A DNA stretch of 64,000 bases from Sphagnum compactum (GCA_965153455.1 OZ234497.1:4278001-4342000); one strand, 5' to 3'; positions 10,311-22,510 are shown, numbered from the stretch's first letter. Translations and numbers: made by a program. The notes: generated by a model not told the origin, from the letters alone.

Positions 10311-10620
10311 AGGGTAGCTATGTGTGAGGTCAGGTCCAGGGAAAAACGAGCAAGAAAAAAAAAGAAAAAGTACAGTGGTCAGCAGCAAAAAGAAATCGAC
10401 TGTGATGAGCCCCATCCGGCGCCGAATGAAAAAACGCAACCCATCCAGTGGACAGAACGGCCAACTGGTGCATTGGTGGCTGTTAATTCACTCTGGCCGG
10501 AAAAGAGGAGCCAGGCAGGTTTTTGGGTTTTACTTTTACAATTTGGGATCTGGGTTTCAGGACCTCGACCAGACGGACGGACAGGCGGGTCCCGAAAAGA
10601 GGAGCCAGGCAGGTTTTTGG
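10311..10620. repeat. Dispersed repeat and G/A-rich tract, inverted relative of 1680-1800
   Basis: Contains AACTGGTGCATTGGTGGCTG (about 10461-10480), the inverse of 1731-1750, and two copies of GAAAAGAGGAGCCAGGCAGG (about 10500 and 10597). Open frames cross it in several phases, but composition is repetitive and I do not call a gene. Confidence 0.65.
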
Positions 10621-10856
10621 GACCTCCACTGTCAGGACCTCGACGGACGCACGGACGGACGCACAAGGCACTTTATATTGATACCTACCCAGAAAACCTA
10701 ATTTTAGAAGCCATGCAAGTCCTATTAGGAGCCGCGACTCTCTTCTTCTGTTGTTGCCGTGTTGCTGCATTTGGCTCTCAGGACCTGGGTTTCAAGACCT
10801 CCACTGTCAGGACCTGGACGCACGCACGGACGGAACAAGTGACTTTATATATAAGA
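10621..10856 (-). repeat. Two tandem Helitron-like 5' ends
   Basis: The segment GACCTCCACTGTCAGGACCT, then GGACGCACGGACGG-like sequence, then CTTTATAT..GA occurs twice, ending at 10681 (followed by T) and 10856 (followed by T), about 175 bp apart. On the minus strand both begin TC, as expected for Helitron 5' termini. Confidence 0.5.
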
Positions 10857-12600
10857 TTGGGGGTATTCATTGGAATTTGTTTTTAATTTCACATTTTTTC
10901 CTATTAGGAACTAGAGAAAGAATGGCATGTTTCAATTCAAATCTCTAAAGCTTATTTTTATTGGCTCTTGAACACAAAAGTGAAGCCCAAATTTTTGAAC
11001 TTGCACCAAACATGACAATTAAAGACCTTGCTTTACCAAAGTTAAAAACCAAAATTATAATGTTCTTTTTTCATAAAGCCTTACTTTTAGTCATCTTTAC
11101 AAATGATATATATTTAACAATTAAATGAATAAACCAATGTTGGATGGGTACCAAACTATAGTTCAAAACCAAGCCCATTCTCCAACAAAGAATCAATCAA
11201 ATATCACTCTAGGTGATACTCAAGATGATACTCGAATTTCAAGGTATGTAGCTTAAGATATTTGGTTCATAAAGAACCATCAGGTCCAGTTTTTATGGGT
11301 CTTGGAATAGGGAGTTTAGGCTTAGTTAAGATTTAGAGTTAAAAAGTGGAGACAAGGTTTATGTTTAGGGTGGAAATTGTATTTAGATTTAGGGTGTAGG
11401 CTAGAGGTGTCATATTTCTTACATGGGAAGCAAGATTATAAATCAAGTACATTGTTTTCAATGTACATTGTTTTCAATGTTCATCGTGTTTTTGAAGGTG
11501 TTCATTGTGTTATTGAAGTTTCATCATTTTGTTGTTGGTTGTTGATGTTTTGTTAAAATTCTCACCAATCTGAAAAAATATTGTGTATAAATAGATAACC
11601 TTGAGAAATTAATCTTTATGAATAAAAATTGGCCAAATGATGCAAGGGTGAGTTGCAAAACTCCTAATAATATGAGAGATTTGATAGATTAAGAATTAAA
11701 TTAAGAGCAAAAGTTAGATGAACTTAAAAGCTCATTTGAGCAAGATGAACCAAAAAAGGATTAATCTAGTTTTTTTTATGTTGTATATTTTTGAAATGTG
11801 ATCACATATTTTTGTTTAGATATTAGATTTTTGTAATTATTGTTGATTTGTTTTTGGAAGGGAATAAGAAGAGGATTGTCATTAGAATTCAAAACCTTGG
11901 TGATGATATGAACTTGTGTCTAATTTTTAGGTTTAGATAAACCCCAATGTCCCCCATAATCATAGATTAATAAGGCCTTTTTTTGCAAATATTTAGGTCA
12001 TTAATAAGTAAAATGAACAAAAATTACATTTAAAGAATTTTGTTTCAACCTTCATTCAATTTGGTAAAAGGTCAAATTTTATCCATGTGTCAAATGCACA
12101 TTGTCCAATTGTAAGGTGTAAAATGTTTACAAGTAAGGATGCCAAATGTTTGTTTTCAATTTTTTTCTTAGTGAAAGAGTTTTTTTAATTTGAGGGCCCA
12201 TATTTTCTTTGTTTCTTAATGCATTACTCTAAAATGTGTCTAAGTTCACTCTGTGTTTCATTAGATTTTTAATGAAATTGAACAACTTTACCATGGTGAA
12301 AGTGGGCAACCCCTTAGTAAACAATAACTACTTGCTACAAATAGGTGAGTTTATTAATAGTTAATTAAATTAACCAATAGTTAAATTATCAATAATAAAT
12401 TCATAAATAATTAATTACAAACCTAGTTTAGGCGCTTAGGAACCTTCATTAAGCTACCTAACTTAAACTAAGAACTTAGCCCACATAAACACCTAACCCA
12501 CCAACTTAAAGTGCAATTATGAAAGTTTGAACCCTTCACCTCCTTTCACATCCATGTTTAAAGAACAAATCCTTATTCATTGAACCACTATCTAAATGAA
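10857..12600. other. Intergenic, AT-rich, no gene seen
   Basis: No credible reading frame or structured repeat. Small local duplications occur (ACATTGTTTTCAATGT twice near 11455). Confidence 0.6.
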
Positions 12601-12604
12601 TGAT

Positions 12605-13140
12605 ATTTTTTTATCATCACATTGTTATTCACATTTTTTTTACCTTAAGCTATTTTTGGCAATTTTAAACAATTTTTGGCTATTTTACCATAAATTATTG
12701 GTGGTTATTTTATTGTTAGCTATTTTCAGTTATTTTACCATAGGTTATTTTTATTTATTATATCATAAGTTATGAAATTTTATGACTATTTTATTGGCAG
12801 CTATTGTTAGCAATTTTAAATTATTTTACCATAAGCTATTGTTGGTTATTTTAGGTTATTATTCCATTGGCTATAGTTCCATTGGATGTTTTTGGTTATT
12901 TTATCATATGTTATTATTGGTTATTCTATCATAAACTACTGTTGACTATTTTAGGCTATTTACCATATGTTATTTTTGGTTATTTTATTGTAAGTTATCA
13001 TTGGCAATTCTAATGTATGATATTATTAATTATTCTATCATAGGTTATTATTGGTCATTTTATTGAAAGTTGTTATTGGCTATGATTGGTTATTTTAAAT
13101 TATTATACCTTAGGTTATGCCACTTTAAATTATTATATGT
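12605..13140 (+). repeat. Degenerate array (GGTTATTTTACCATA), arm 1
   Basis: About 535 bp of loosely repeated TTATTTTACCATAAGTTATT / GTTGGTTATTTTAGG motifs with a period near 25-30 bp. The reverse complement of this motif set forms a second block at 13815-14060. Confidence 0.75.
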
Positions 13141-13814
13141 CATTTTTTTTGTATATTTGGTAGATGTGGATTAAATTTGTTGAACTATTCCACACTTACT
13201 ATAACAACATATTTGCATTACAATATGCACACATTCACAATTTATGCCTTGAGTTTAAACACACCTACATCTGTAATTCATTAAAACACCATATTCATGA
13301 TTATTTCATATAACCAGAATATGTACTTCAAGATACAATGTAAAAAATCCCTAAAATAGAATTACAATTCATTTCCTTATGTTTTTAAAACTGCAAAAAA
13401 TTCACACAAAATATGAATATGAAAATCACTACAAAAGCTTCTACTTCTTTTTTTTACTAAAAATTTCAATAAAAATACAACAAAAAAATCCATGTTTTGT
13501 TGAAATGAAATCAAACAACAAAATTAAATTTGTGGTATATCAAAATCAAAATTTGTAATTTTTACTCCATAGTACCTACATCTATTTCATTATTCCAAAA
13601 TTGTGCATTTAAAAATGAAAATCCTTATCTTAGAACTCCCATCTTTGGGCAGTCCCCAAGCCACCATCAACACGATTCAAAATTAAACAAGAATTCAAAA
13701 TTTAAACCTTTAATATCCAATGATCAATCCCTATCTTTAATGTCTTATTCATATAAAACAATGTAATTAGCCTACCCCCTTAACAATATTATTTTTCCTT
13801 GGGTTATTAATCTC
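13141..13814. other. Spacer between inverted arrays, no gene
   Basis: AT-rich. One short frame (13530-13766) resembles nothing known. Confidence 0.5.
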
Positions 13815-14060
13815 TTCAAGGTTATTTTAAATTATTATTTTTTAGGATAAAATAACCTATAATAACATAAAGTAAAAAACCTATGATAGGCTAAAATATT
13901 CTAAAGTACAATACTTATAATAATTTAGTATATAATTTAATATATAATAATTTATAATAGCCAATAATAACTTGGGGTATAGCTTAAAATAACTTAAGAT
14001 AACCTAAAATAACATAAGATATAATTTAGAATAGCCTAAGGTATTTTAAACAATAACCAC
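13815..14060 (-). repeat. Degenerate array, inverted arm 2
   Basis: AAAATAACCTATAATAACAT, AACCTATGATAGGC and ATAACTTAAGATAACC motifs are the reverse complement of those at 12605-13140. With the 0.67-kb spacer this makes a 1.45-kb foldback arrangement. Confidence 0.7.
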
Positions 14061-16224
14061 AAAAACTTATTTTACCATAATAAATCATAATAGTGAATTA
14101 TATCAACTAGTAATGAAATATGATGTTTACATAGTGACCTTATAGTGAAATAACTTTAACCAAGGTGAAATCACTAAAGTGCAATGTAATTATTTCACTT
14201 TTAAAGTCCCATGGTGATTTAGGCTAGGGAAGTGCACCTCACTTTTATACTAGTATCATGGAATTCAACAATTTAACTACTAGTATGCCTATAAATGGGC
14301 TCCAATTTATTTCAAGAATTTAAAACAAAAACCCCAACAACTAATAAATGTGTCTTTTCGAAATACCTTAAATGTTTTGTGATTTTCTACACTCAATTAG
14401 ATTCCAATACAATGTGCTTATATATATATTTATGGCATGGTTATGCATCATGACCAATGTCTTTTGGTATCAACTTTTGAACATATTAATGATTAATGAT
14501 TTTGTCATGATATTGACATTGGGCATTTTTTAAAAATTCAAAGAAGTTTTGTGTCGGTATTGTGTCCTTTTGAAAGTTGATTATGCCTTTTTGGAAATAG
14601 TTAAGCACAATGGTAAAAGACTCAATAAGTTTCCCTTGCTTCAACCTTAATAAGAAATAAGGTTTTAGAATTAGGGTTAGACCATATTTAAATGTTTCCG
14701 AGGGGTTACTTGTTGGCAAGGGTTCGTCATTGTAATCTTATTTCATTTGCATTTGATTACATTCAAGGCATCATTACTCTCCTCCATCATGCCATTGTCA
14801 TTTCATTTTGGATTTTCACAACCTTGAAAGATTGGTTGTCATTGAACATCAAAGCTTTCAATTTAATTCATTACTCCTCTCATATGCTTACCAATTTTAG
14901 GTAACTATTTTTTGTCATTAGTTTGTTGCAATTGTGTTGGAAATTGGATTGCAAAATCTAGAAATTCATGAGGGTTTGTTGTATGCATGAAAATCATCGT
15001 TGCAATGGTTAGCCTTTTTTAATGCATTTTAATTCAATGATGCAGGTGCAAGTAGCATGATGAATCACAATACAAAGGTTAAATCTAAAATTATAATATA
15101 AGTATAGTGTAATTGTCAATGGAGATTTCATGGAGATTGTGGACAAGCCTTTACACATCTTTGCAAATATTAAACACAATGCATTTTCTTGCAAATTGTT
15201 CGCATTCTTATAAGTTTCAATCTCAAGGTCAAACATATTTCTTTCTTGAGGTTCTTAATTTTCTCTTTGTTTAAGTGCAACATGGCACCTTTGTATGTAA
15301 CCCATTGGGCTCAAGTACGAGTTTTTTTAGTGCCAAGGTCCTTAATGTTATTAGTGTTGCTTTGTTGCATTAGGTTGGTCTTGCTATTGTTTGTAATGTC
15401 TTGTTGCAATATAATCAATGAGATGGTAATGACATCATTATAGAAGGTGGCACTTGTGAACATTGTGTTGTAGGCATATTGTTGAATTTAAACCCCACAC
15501 TTGAAGTTATCCTTATTGGGATGGAAAAGAACAAACTATGCATTGCATTATCTTCACCACAATTAAAAGACCTATTCATGGAGCAAGGTTCCTTGTTGTT
15601 AGTTGTGATGAAGTGATAACAATTGACAATTAACCCTAGGTTAGCATTCATGTTTACTTTATGGATGGCTTCAAACATGTCCCAATTTTGTTGAATTTGG
15701 AAAGACTAGTCAATGGTGGAACATTTGACATTTTGATCAATGTGATTTTCAATTCCTTGTTAATCTATGGGCTTCATTGTGTAAGAGATTACTAGGAAAT
15801 TGATCTATTTTGGTTCAAATGGTGTTGGTGCTTTCACATGTGTCTATAGTGGTGTGACCACAAAAATTTGCAAAAACAAATTCCTTTCATGCTTATTGTC
15901 CATTGTGTCACACATTAAACCAACCTTACTATGCAAATGTTTTCCAAGTAACCTCTAGTGCAAAAATTTGAAAGGTTCTTGCATTTCACATATATGTATT
16001 TCTCCTCTTCACCTAAAAAACACTTTGAATAGTGTAAGCTTGCCGAGTTGTTGGAAACAAAGGAGAACAAGTTGTGATGTAACGTAAAAACTATGTGGAT
16101 CTCTACGTTGTCTCCTACCAAAAAGATTTTTGAGGAGTAGAAGCACATAGTTGTGAAAATGAATGATGATTTCCATGCCATCTTAACAACAAAACCAACT
16201 CTTATTATGTGATGTTCAGGTTGC
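14061..16224. other. Unassigned region upstream of a hAT remnant
   Basis: Somewhat less AT-rich than its surroundings with many short broken frames. Part may be the N-terminal half of the hAT transposase that follows, but I recognise no motif here. Confidence 0.4.
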
Positions 16225-17190
16225 ATGGGCTTCATTTACATTATGCTTATGTTGGAAGTAGTCCATGAGCTCATCAAGTTTGTTCAAAGATGCGACACTT
16301 TTGTTTGTGACTTTGTGAAACTTATGACCATGTGTTGTGTAGATTTGTACTCACTTTGTTATGATCCGAAACTTAGGTATGTGATATATTTCAAGAGTTT
16401 TTTTGATCTTATGGATTGCAAAACTAATGGGTTACTAATAGCTTGGTAACTAATCCAACCAACAATATTTAATGGGCCTATTTTTTACTTTCAAGGTCAC
16501 TTATACTTGTCCCATTGCAAGTGCCCCAATCAATAAAGGTCTTTGTCATGTGCATGCATGATGATAAGTGGTATGCTACTATTATTAAAGTGAAATTGTA
16601 ATGTTTTTTTGGAGTTCTATTAGTTTGATTGAGGAATTTACATGGAGGTTTCCTAGCCATGAGTTAATAAATGCTACTAACATTATTTATTTTCAGTATT
16701 GGTTGAATTCTGATGTTGAGACCACATTCTTTGCCCTTCTAGCCATGTTGAAAACATAATATTATTTTGACAAAAAGATTGGTGACAAGAACTTGAAGGT
16801 ATTCGCCCTATTGAATGAATAGAAGATTGACATGGAAGATTCCTTTTTCGAGTTGACTATATAGGCAAATAATAAATAGGCTTTGGCACCTCTTTTGACA
16901 TGTAATCATGTGACTAAAATGTAGTCCCATTTGTCCTTTAATGTTATTTTCAAAGAATGTTTGTTCAAATTTTCAAATTGGCAGAAATTTTTATTGTCTT
17001 GGTTTTGGGTAGTGTGGAAAACAAATGAATGTTTTTCAATTATGTGTTTTATGAAATGATCTAAATTAAAAAATAGATTAACAATTCATGTTGATTTGGT
17101 TGTCATGATGTTTACTCACAATCACTACTCCATTGATATTTTTCCATTTGGAGATGTAATTAAAAAATTAGTAGGATAGAAAACAAAGGC
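16225..17190 (+). pseudogene. hAT-type transposase remnant, C-terminal half
   Basis: Broken plus-strand frames carry hAT-like sequence. An open stretch at 16225-16449 is followed by frame changes and stops, then FQYWLNSDVETTFFALLAML near 16695. The hAT C-terminal dimerisation region lies at about 16960-17150: WKTNECFS, then IMCFMK, a stop, SKLKNRL, then HVDLVVMMF. The family pattern there is V.DER.FS....F.KSK.RNRL. Asp and Arg of the ER motif are altered here. There are at least eight stops or frameshifts, so it is dead. The N-terminal BED finger and the catalytic core are not recognisable. Terminal inverted repeats were not found. Confidence 0.7.
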
Positions 17191-20100
17191 ATGTAGTTAA
17201 AGCTTAAATTATTTTGTAGGTTTTAGCATTGCACCTTAGCTTTAAATGTTGTTGCACATCATTTGGAACTCAAGTTGAAGCTTATATGTAGGCAAGTAGA
17301 TAAACAATGCATTTAAGTGTTTTGTGATTGTTATAATACGTATGAAAGTTGCATTTTTCTAAGCTCTTTGATGTGTGTTTTATGTGATTTGCATTGTGGA
17401 TATATCCAAAATACTTGGAACTTCATTAAGTACCTTTATTTATTTACTTTATTGCATTGTAATTTGTGTAGGTTTGGAATTATTTCAATTGTATATTTGC
17501 TTATTACATTGTGTGTTTTTAATATGCACATTGCTGGATTCTTGTTGTTTTCTTGAACTAATATGGGAATTTAGGTAAATTTCTAATCTTTGTTGTTTGT
17601 GTAGATTTAACCAAGGCTGTAACGGGTAGAATCCGAAAAGGACTAAGGTTTGATCCCTTAGACCTTGTATTTCATTACACATAACTTATTTATTCTCACA
17701 ACATTTGTGACCATAAGTTTTTGTGTTGTGTTTAGTACATATATCTTAAATTGCAGGTTTTTATCATTGCCATAATTTATAGACAAATGTTGACCTGTTC
17801 ATCAATGCACTTACACAAATGAAAAAGGATTGCCAACTCTTTCACAAATGAAATCACCTTGTAACAAATTTTCCTTATTGGACTTCTTTTTTCCTTGGAA
17901 TTTTGTTCTACCAATTGTTCCAAATAATGCATGTACATAGGAAAAAATCACATTAATTGGCAACATTGCCTCCTATGGCCAACATGTATGTGTAGACAAC
18001 TAAGAGATTATGTGCAAATGGAAACAAAACCTTGTTTGTCTAGCAAAATTGAACCATTATTTAATGTGAATATAAAATGATATCTTCTACACAATTGATT
18101 GGAATCCAACTCCCTGCCAACAAGGTTATGAGATAATGGAATGGCTGCCCATGTGGCTAGAATAATGTTTGTAATAAAAGTGTTTATCCCTAGCCGTGCA
18201 TGTGTGATAAAGACTTATGATATCAAATGACACTTGCTTTTGATACAAAAAACATTCCAAGAAATTTCCTAGTGTATTTGTAAGACATTTTTCCTTAGTG
18301 ATAATGTTCTTTTCATGACATTCCCCAAATTGTAGGATTGGACTCTATTATCATCTATGGCCTCATTGAAGGCCCATTGGGGTAATGCCTTCACCCTTGG
18401 GCTTTACTTTACATTAAATTTCTATTATTCCTTAGACAATGGCTACTGAATCTGAGTCCAGTGTAAGGTCTACTCAAAGTCAAATAGTACCGTTTTTTTT
18501 TGTGTGGCAAATTTTTGTCTTTTTAAAAAAATTTAAAAAATTATTTTGTCATAAATTCCCTGTTTTTAAAAATTACGAAAAAACAAAAAAAATTGCCAAA
18601 ATTCTTCACAATTGCCTACAATATGAAAAGTACTTAATATTTTATATGTTCATATTTTGAATATTGTCAAATTTGGATAAATATAATCATGGACTATTGT
18701 CAATTGAACATCACAAAATTGAAAAGAAAAAAACAACAACAGTTAATAGACATTATTCAATACAATACATCCATTACCATAGAAATTAAAGAAAAGAAAA
18801 GTTAAGAGATGGTTATGATATGAAAAGGAGCCCAATCTCCCTTGCTAACATTCATTCTTCATCTTTTTAGTTTGATGATTTTGCTTTTGCCTAATTTTTT
18901 AATTTTTAAAATTGTTTATGGAAACTAAAGTTGAAGTTACAACTTTTTTCATCTTTAAAACTTCATAGACTTGATCAACTTTTTTGTTTTTTACATTCAA
19001 CATTGTTGTGTCTAAATTGTAAATTACAAACAATCATAGGGAAGATGAAGGTTTAGCTTGAGGTTGTGTTGATGAGTATTGTTGCAATTTTTGTATGTTT
19101 TTGATATCCTTAACCTCTCTTTCTAGTTATCATCTAAATGACAAGACACAATCTAGGAAAAGTGAGTGAATAGGTGTACTAATAGATGAAGAGGATTCAA
19201 CTTGATGCTTGGATTTTAGTTCTATAAAAATTTAGAATATCAATTACCCTCTAAGAACTCAAGATGGTGGTATAATTCAATCAAACCATATCTATACCAT
19301 TTTGGAATTGTGTACCAAGGGATAGTTAGTGGTATTAATCCAAGTGTTGACACCTTGAATTCTTTGTGCTCATAAAGTGAATGGGTTCAAATCTTATAGA
19401 GCACAAGGGTTGACCAACAAATCTTCCCACTCATTCTACCAAAAATTATATAAACATTTTATATTCAACACAATTACAATGTGATTTTACAATGCAAATC
19501 ACATTTGGAATTCACATGAAATTATAATTCACCTAAAGAAGGTAATATAATGTAAGAATATCAAGAAAATGTTCAGACTAGTAAGTTCATAACACCATCC
19601 CCAAGTCTAGGGAATGGATGAATGTGAATTATGTTGTTAATTTAGTCAAAAGTTTTTTATTACATATTTAAGGGTGGAGTATTATGTGATGACTACATTG
19701 AAAACCACAAATTAGAAACACACACAATGATGTAAAAGAAGGCATGCATGGACATTTATCTCTTTTTTATTCAATTGTTTTTCCCCTTTAAAAGGTCAAT
19801 TCATAGTGGGGTCTTTCAAACAATTGTCATTTACTAATTCTAAATGGGCATGGTCACATGTTACCTTATAATCAATAGAAACAAGCACAACATTTTAGAG
19901 TAAACATGATCACATCAAACCTTCACACACTTTGCATAATCTACACCTAGGGAAAACACTTAATGTTAAATTTCTAAATGACATGCATCAAAGAAGCTTT
20001 TTATTAGGGGGGGTTAATAGGCAAGCAATTTTTTCCCCAACCCTATCATTATCTAATTTTCTAATATGCACATACTTGAATTACTTTATATTTATTTATA

Positions 20101-21763
20101 ATTTTGCTTACATTTTATTTCAATACCTTATTGATTTAGTTTTTTAATTTTCGCAAGCTCGGAGTTAGAATAAACATTTACATGTTTAAATAAACATCAA
20201 AGAATTTCCATTATAACTTAAACATATAAGATTTTGGAATGGAAAAATACAAATGTTCATGAGTTTGAAGAGAACATTTGATATATGACCCATTGGTATA
20301 ATCCACATGTATAATCTACATGATCTTCACCTCCTCTAAATCCATAGCCCAATCATCATTTTTCCTCCTAACATTTGATTCCATTATTGCTTCAATTATT
20401 GCAACTTATTAAATTATCAATTAAAATTATTAATATTAGTTCATTTACTATTTACAAATTGAACCTACTAACAATTTATCACACTATTAATTTTTAATAC
20501 ATACCTTATATTTTTTTAATGCTAATGATTAACACATACCTTATAATAAATATTTTTTAATTTCATAAAAAAATGCTAGTATAAAATTAATTAAATTATA
20601 CATTTTACGTAACAACCAATATATGACACCTTATATTTTTACTTAAGCATTTTGTAAACTCAAAAAAAAATGTCCCCCCTAGGTTTTACAACCCATAAAC
20701 GTCTCATACTTCAACATTTCAAAGATTACATTAAAAAAAAGATGGGTTTATGATTATGAATACTTATAAAAAACAAAAAAAATCACATTAACTAGGTGGG
20801 TATTAATAGAAAATTTAAATTAATCATTTTTTAAACAAAACATCAAGTCAAGGTTATGGTTGCAAGGATTTAGTGGTTTAACTCCAAGGCCTTGGATGAG
20901 AAGACCAAATTTAGTGAAATTTGCATAATAGAAAATATGAAAAAAATTATGTTTCAAGTTCATGAGGTCAATGAGGACAATCAATAATGGGGGTAATAAT
21001 TTGTTGCCACGTTAGAACTAATGAATGTATAATAACCACAATTAAGAGTATAAAACTTGGTGAACATTGCTAATGGCAAAGAGTAGTCAAAAGATTGATA
21101 CTATTTGGATATGCTAAGGAGCATTAATATCATAAAAATGGAAGGATTGAAAAAATCTGATCATAAACTTTGGTGATATTTTCAAATTGGAGGAAAAAAT
21201 CCATAATTTTGCAAGTTTGACCTAAGAAACATTGTCACAAACATGGTAAGGGGGACCATAAAAGAGAAGATGATGAACAAGAACAACACAAACTTGACAA
21301 AGAGGAATGGAAAGAAAAAGATGACAAATGGGAAGAAGAACATGAACATGACATTAGTTGATAATAGAAAACAAAAAGAAGGAAATGAATTGGCAAAAGA
21401 ATGTCAACTTAGGAAGAGAAGGAAATAAAGTAGAAAAGACACTGAACAAAGTGAATATGAACAAAACACGAGCGTGGACAAAAAGAAGATGAGAAATTGG
21501 AAGAAGTATATGAACATGATGGTTGGGGGTGGGAAACAAAGAAAAAGAATGAAGACTAAGAAAAGAAAACAAGAACATCCATAATGCGTAAAGAGCTCCA
21601 AACACCTACATCACAAACCAAGAACATGAAGACGAATAAAACAATAGGAGAATGATAACAAGGAAGAGAAATGTTAAGAAAAGAGAAACATCCTACATTG
21701 AAACAAATATGAAGAACACCAGACAAGATCAAAATGGGAGGAACCTGAAAACAATTAAGATTA
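17191..21763. other. Intergenic, AT-rich, no gene seen
   Basis: About 4.5 kb without a credible gene. A purine-rich stretch lies at 21240-21750 (AAGAAGAACATGAACATGA-like, many GAA/AAG runs); it is open by composition on the plus strand but is not a convincing protein. A tRNA-like B box (GGGTTCAAATC) occurs near 19385. Confidence 0.55.
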
Positions 21764-22156
21764 CTAAGGGGAATGTGTCATGTAATGTGTTGCTTGGCCA
21801 GTAGAGCCGCCGCCACCACCACAGCTGCCGCATTGACTCAGACAGCCACTCCCACAGTGAACATCAGTACATCCGCAGTACCCATATTGGCTACAACAAT
21901 CGCCACCAGGACACGGATTACTACTGCTACACTCCCCTGGTACTCCTCCTCGACCGCCACAGCTGCCGCATTGACTCAGACAGCCACTCCCACAGTAAGC
22001 ATCACTGCATCCGCAGTAGCCATACTGGCTACAACACTCGCCACCAGCACACTGAATGCTACCACTGCATTCCTGAGCCACAGCTAAGGCTACTGCACTG
22101 GAGACCACAACAAAAGCCATCAACACAACCTCAAGGTGCGCCTTCACCTTCCCCAT
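21764..22156 (-). CDS. Secreted tandem hevein-domain protein, 10-cysteine type, 130 aa
   Basis: Single exon on the minus strand. Residues 1-27 are a signal peptide (Val/Ala-rich, likely cut after AVA, before QEC). Two chitin-binding type 1 (hevein) domains follow: residues 29-66 and 75-112, each with the [19 protein letters not shown] pattern and ten cysteines (30,36,41,42,48,50,55,59,63,66; 76,82,87,88,94,96,101,105,109,112) rather than the usual eight. The extra pair includes a C-terminal SQCGSC, as in wheat WAMP-type antimicrobial peptides. Ligand-contact positions are Ser43, Tyr45, Tyr47, Tyr54 in domain 1; domain 2 has His100 in place of the last aromatic. Gly-rich linkers separate the domains, and a short tail ends at THSP. 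Expected role: apoplastic binding of chitin in defence. The Gly hinge could mean a truncated larger chitin-binding protein, but no second exon is evident. Confidence 0.85.
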   Translation of the reverse strand: MGKVKAHLEVVLMAFVVVSSAVALAVAQECSGSIQCAGGECCSQYGYCGCSDAYCGSGCLSQCGSCGGRGGVPGECSSSNPCPGGDCCSQYGYCGCTDVHCGSGCLSQCGSCGGGGGSTGQATHYMTHSP

Positions 22157-22335
22157 ATTCCCTTACAACAATTTACTTCAAACCACAACAACAATAACAC
22201 TGGATGCACAAAAACACGAGCTGATGAAGCCCGAGAAATTCCAGAGATCCAAAAATTGAACTCCAAATGTAGCCTCAGCGAGCAACAAAATCTGCAAGAA
22301 CAAAATTCTTGGGCGATCAGAGACGTGAAGAATGG
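22157..22335 (-). promoter_or_regulatory. Predicted 5' leader of the hevein-like gene
   Basis: Sequence between the ATG (22156) and the expected transcription start about 25-35 bp downstream of the TATA box. No upstream intron is needed. Extent is inferred from TATA spacing. Confidence 0.45.
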
Positions 22336-22357
22336 GTTGAGAGTGAGTGGCCTCTTT

Positions 22358-22365
22358 CCTTTATA
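22358..22365 (-). promoter_or_regulatory. TATA box of the hevein-like gene
   Basis: Minus strand GGTATAAAGG, about 200 bp upstream of the start codon and followed by a pyrimidine/adenine-mixed leader. This is a good plant core promoter position. Confidence 0.65.
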
Positions 22366-22475
22366 CCGTACCCATCACTAACAACCAGCAAATTTTGTGG
22401 AATTTTATTTTCTTTTTCAACAACAGAGGTCTCACAGATTTTGTTCAAAATATTTAATTTTTTTTAATCTAAAGA

Positions 22476-22478
<3 letters not shown>

Positions 22479-22509
<31 letters not shown>
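22479..22509. repeat. (CA)n microsatellite
   Basis: Uninterrupted CA dinucleotide tract of about 31 bp, roughly 115 bp upstream of the hevein gene TATA box; likely length-polymorphic. Confidence 0.95.

Positions 22510-22510
<1 letters not shown>

Larger units (their letters stand above)
1219..10856 (-). mobile_element. Helitron-like element, candidate composite of 9.6 kb
   Basis: On the minus strand the left edge reads as a Helitron 3' end: a 6-bp stem hairpin (CGTGCC/GGCACG, loop TTGCA), then 12 nt ending in CTAG. It is preceded on the plus strand by A (position 1218). The right edge reads on the minus strand as 5'-TCTTATATATAAAGTCAC, and the next plus-strand base is T (10857). Helitrons insert between A and T and start with TC, so both ends fit. 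Sequences about 370 bp inside the right end and 500 bp inside the left end are related in inverted orientation. No Rep/helicase gene is visible, so the element would be non-autonomous. The interior carries a C2H2 gene, an orphan exon, telomeric repeats and minisatellites, a mixture typical of sequence capture. The pairing of these two ends is inference; they could belong to separate elements. Confidence 0.42.

Noticed and set aside
10305-10886. 193-codon frame (basic start, then Arg/Gly-rich)
   Set aside because: It crosses dispersed-repeat and Helitron-terminal sequence duplicated in the window, and the opposite strand is equally open.
19320-19400. Third tRNA-like SINE head (TAGTTAGTGGTATTAATCC ... 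GGGTTCAAATC)
   Set aside because: Only the B box fits. The A-box candidate is weak and spacing is too long.
21240-21600. Lys/Asn/Glu-rich frame on plus and Phe/Leu-rich frame on minus
   Set aside because: A purine-rich tract explains both; no domain or conserved pattern.
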